DNA from: Verrucomicrobiaceae bacterium UBA2429
GTDB lineage: Bacteria; Verrucomicrobiota; Verrucomicrobiia; Verrucomicrobiales; Verrucomicrobiaceae
Assembly: GCA_002343505.1 (NCBI GenBank)
Contig: DDQZ01000095.1
Coordinates: 1 to 43,369 of the forward strand
DNA: 43,369 nt
Reading direction: 5' to 3'
The stretch's first letter is position 1, and each line of letters starts with the position of its first letter. The position numbers and the translations under genes were made by a program. The notes beneath the pieces were generated by a model. The model made no database searches, had not been told where the DNA came from, and saw only the letters and a list, made by a program, of their open reading frames with translations. Below are positions 42,691-43,369 of this stretch, one piece after another.

Positions 42691-43369
42691 ATGCCCAAAA
42701 AGACCCTCCACGACATCGAACTGAACGGCAAGCGCGTGCTCGTGCGCGTGGACTTCAACGTGCCTCTCGACGAGCAGGACGGCCGCATGGTCATCACCGA
42801 CGACACACGCATCCGCGAGACCCTGCCGACGCTCAACGCGCTTCTCGAAAAAGGCGCCAAAGTCATTCTTTGCAGCCACCTCGGCCGCCCCAAGGGCAAG
42901 CCGGACCCCCGCCAGTCCCTGGCGCCAGTCGCGCCCGCGCTGAGTGCGCTGCTTGGCCGTCCAGTCGCTTTCGCCGCCGACTGCATCGGTGACGAGGCCG
43001 GGGCCAAAGCCGCAGCTCTCCAGCCGGGAGAAGTCCTGCTGCTGGAAAACACCCGCTTTCACGCAGGCGAGGAGGATAACGACCGCGCCCTGGCCGCCGG
43101 TCTTGCCGGACTGGCCGAGATTTTTGTCAATGACGCCTTCGGCTCCGCGCACCGCGCCCACAGCTCCACCGCAGGCGTGGCGGACCTGCTGCCGTCCGTC
43201 TCAGGCCTGCTCATGGAAAAGGAGCTGGCTTGGCTGCACGACGAGCTGGAAAACCCCGGGCGTCCCTTCGTGGTCATCCTCGGCGGTGCCAAGGTGAGCG
43301 ACAAGATCGGAGTCATCAACCGCCTGCTCGACAAGGCCGACAGCATCATCATCGGCGGTGGCATGGCCT
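42691..43369 (+). CDS. pgk: phosphoglycerate kinase (partial, runs off the window)
   Basis: The first 226 codons of phosphoglycerate kinase, which transfers phosphate from 1,3-bisphosphoglycerate to ADP in glycolysis. The start [26 protein letters not shown] is typical, followed by substrate-binding blocks [39 protein letters not shown] and the hinge segment [16 protein letters not shown]. The frame is open to the last base of the window. About 170 C-terminal residues, including the nucleotide-binding half, are missing only because the window ends. The 118-base spacer before it contains the terminator of the preceding gene; I could not define a firm promoter. The true gene end lies beyond the window. 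Confidence 0.96.
   Translation, partial: MPKKTLHDIELNGKRVLVRVDFNVPLDEQDGRMVITDDTRIRETLPTLNALLEKGAKVILCSHLGRPKGKPDPRQSLAPVAPALSALLGRPVAFAADCIGDEAGAKAAALQPGEVLLLENTRFHAGEEDNDRALAAGLAGLAEIFVNDAFGSAHRAHSSTAGVADLLPSVSGLLMEKELAWLHDELENPGRPFVVILGGAKVSDKIGVINRLLDKADSIIIGGGMA

Overview
The window is GC-rich, densely coding DNA that looks chromosomal and most likely comes from a member of the Verrucomicrobiota (PVC superphylum). The phylum call is inference from gene content. It rests on a planctomycete/verrucomicrobium-type PSCyt1-PSCyt2-PSD1 cytochrome protein, a TIGR03790-family protein, DUF4886 and SGNH secreted hydrolases, a giant secreted protein with FG-GAP-like repeats, and a short AT-rich spacer repeat of a kind I recall from PVC genomes. 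I see no tRNA, rRNA, CRISPR array, transposase or prophage. Most genes sit in tight runs whose start and stop codons overlap or nearly touch.

Layout. 1-8.2 kb (minus): a complete F-type ATP synthase operon atpB-E-F-H-A-G-D-C followed by hemW. A perfect 20-bp CRP/FNR-like palindrome lies upstream of atpB and a strong hairpin lies between atpE and atpF. 8.2-17 kb (minus): an SDR oxidoreductase behind a PSD1 cytochrome protein, then a 1593-residue secreted repeat protein. 17-19.5 kb (minus): a LON substrate-binding-domain protein, a XerC-like recombinase and a DUF4886 hydrolase in one run. 19.7-21.2 kb (plus): a methyltransferase resembling PhcB-type proteins and a c-type cytochrome lipoprotein. 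21.2-25.5 kb (minus): opgG, an unknown membrane-anchored protein and opgH, overlapping one another, for osmoregulated periplasmic glucan synthesis.

25.6-32.2 kb (plus): a COG2509-type flavoprotein, then a DUF2339/DUF3999 membrane pair. 32.2-36.5 kb (minus): a MazG-like pyrophosphohydrolase, rsmH, a TIGR03790 protein and an SGNH hydrolase. 36.8-38.5 kb (plus): nrnA and truB. 38.5-39.3 kb (minus): a lone ABC ATPase. 39.4-42.6 kb (plus): a possible PilZ-like protein, then a histidine kinase with two galactose-binding-like sensor domains and its LuxR-type response regulator. 42.7 kb to the end (plus): the first 226 codons of pgk.

The window mixes housekeeping functions (ATP synthesis, RNA modification and turnover, glycolysis) with envelope functions (periplasmic glucans, secreted hydrolases and cytochromes, surface repeat protein, carbohydrate-type sensing). 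No mobile or defence island is evident. The best candidates for undescribed biology are the protein between opgG and opgH, the DUF2339 protein paired with an internally duplicated DUF3999 protein, the dual-sensor-domain kinase, and several clear DNA or RNA palindromes in the spacers.
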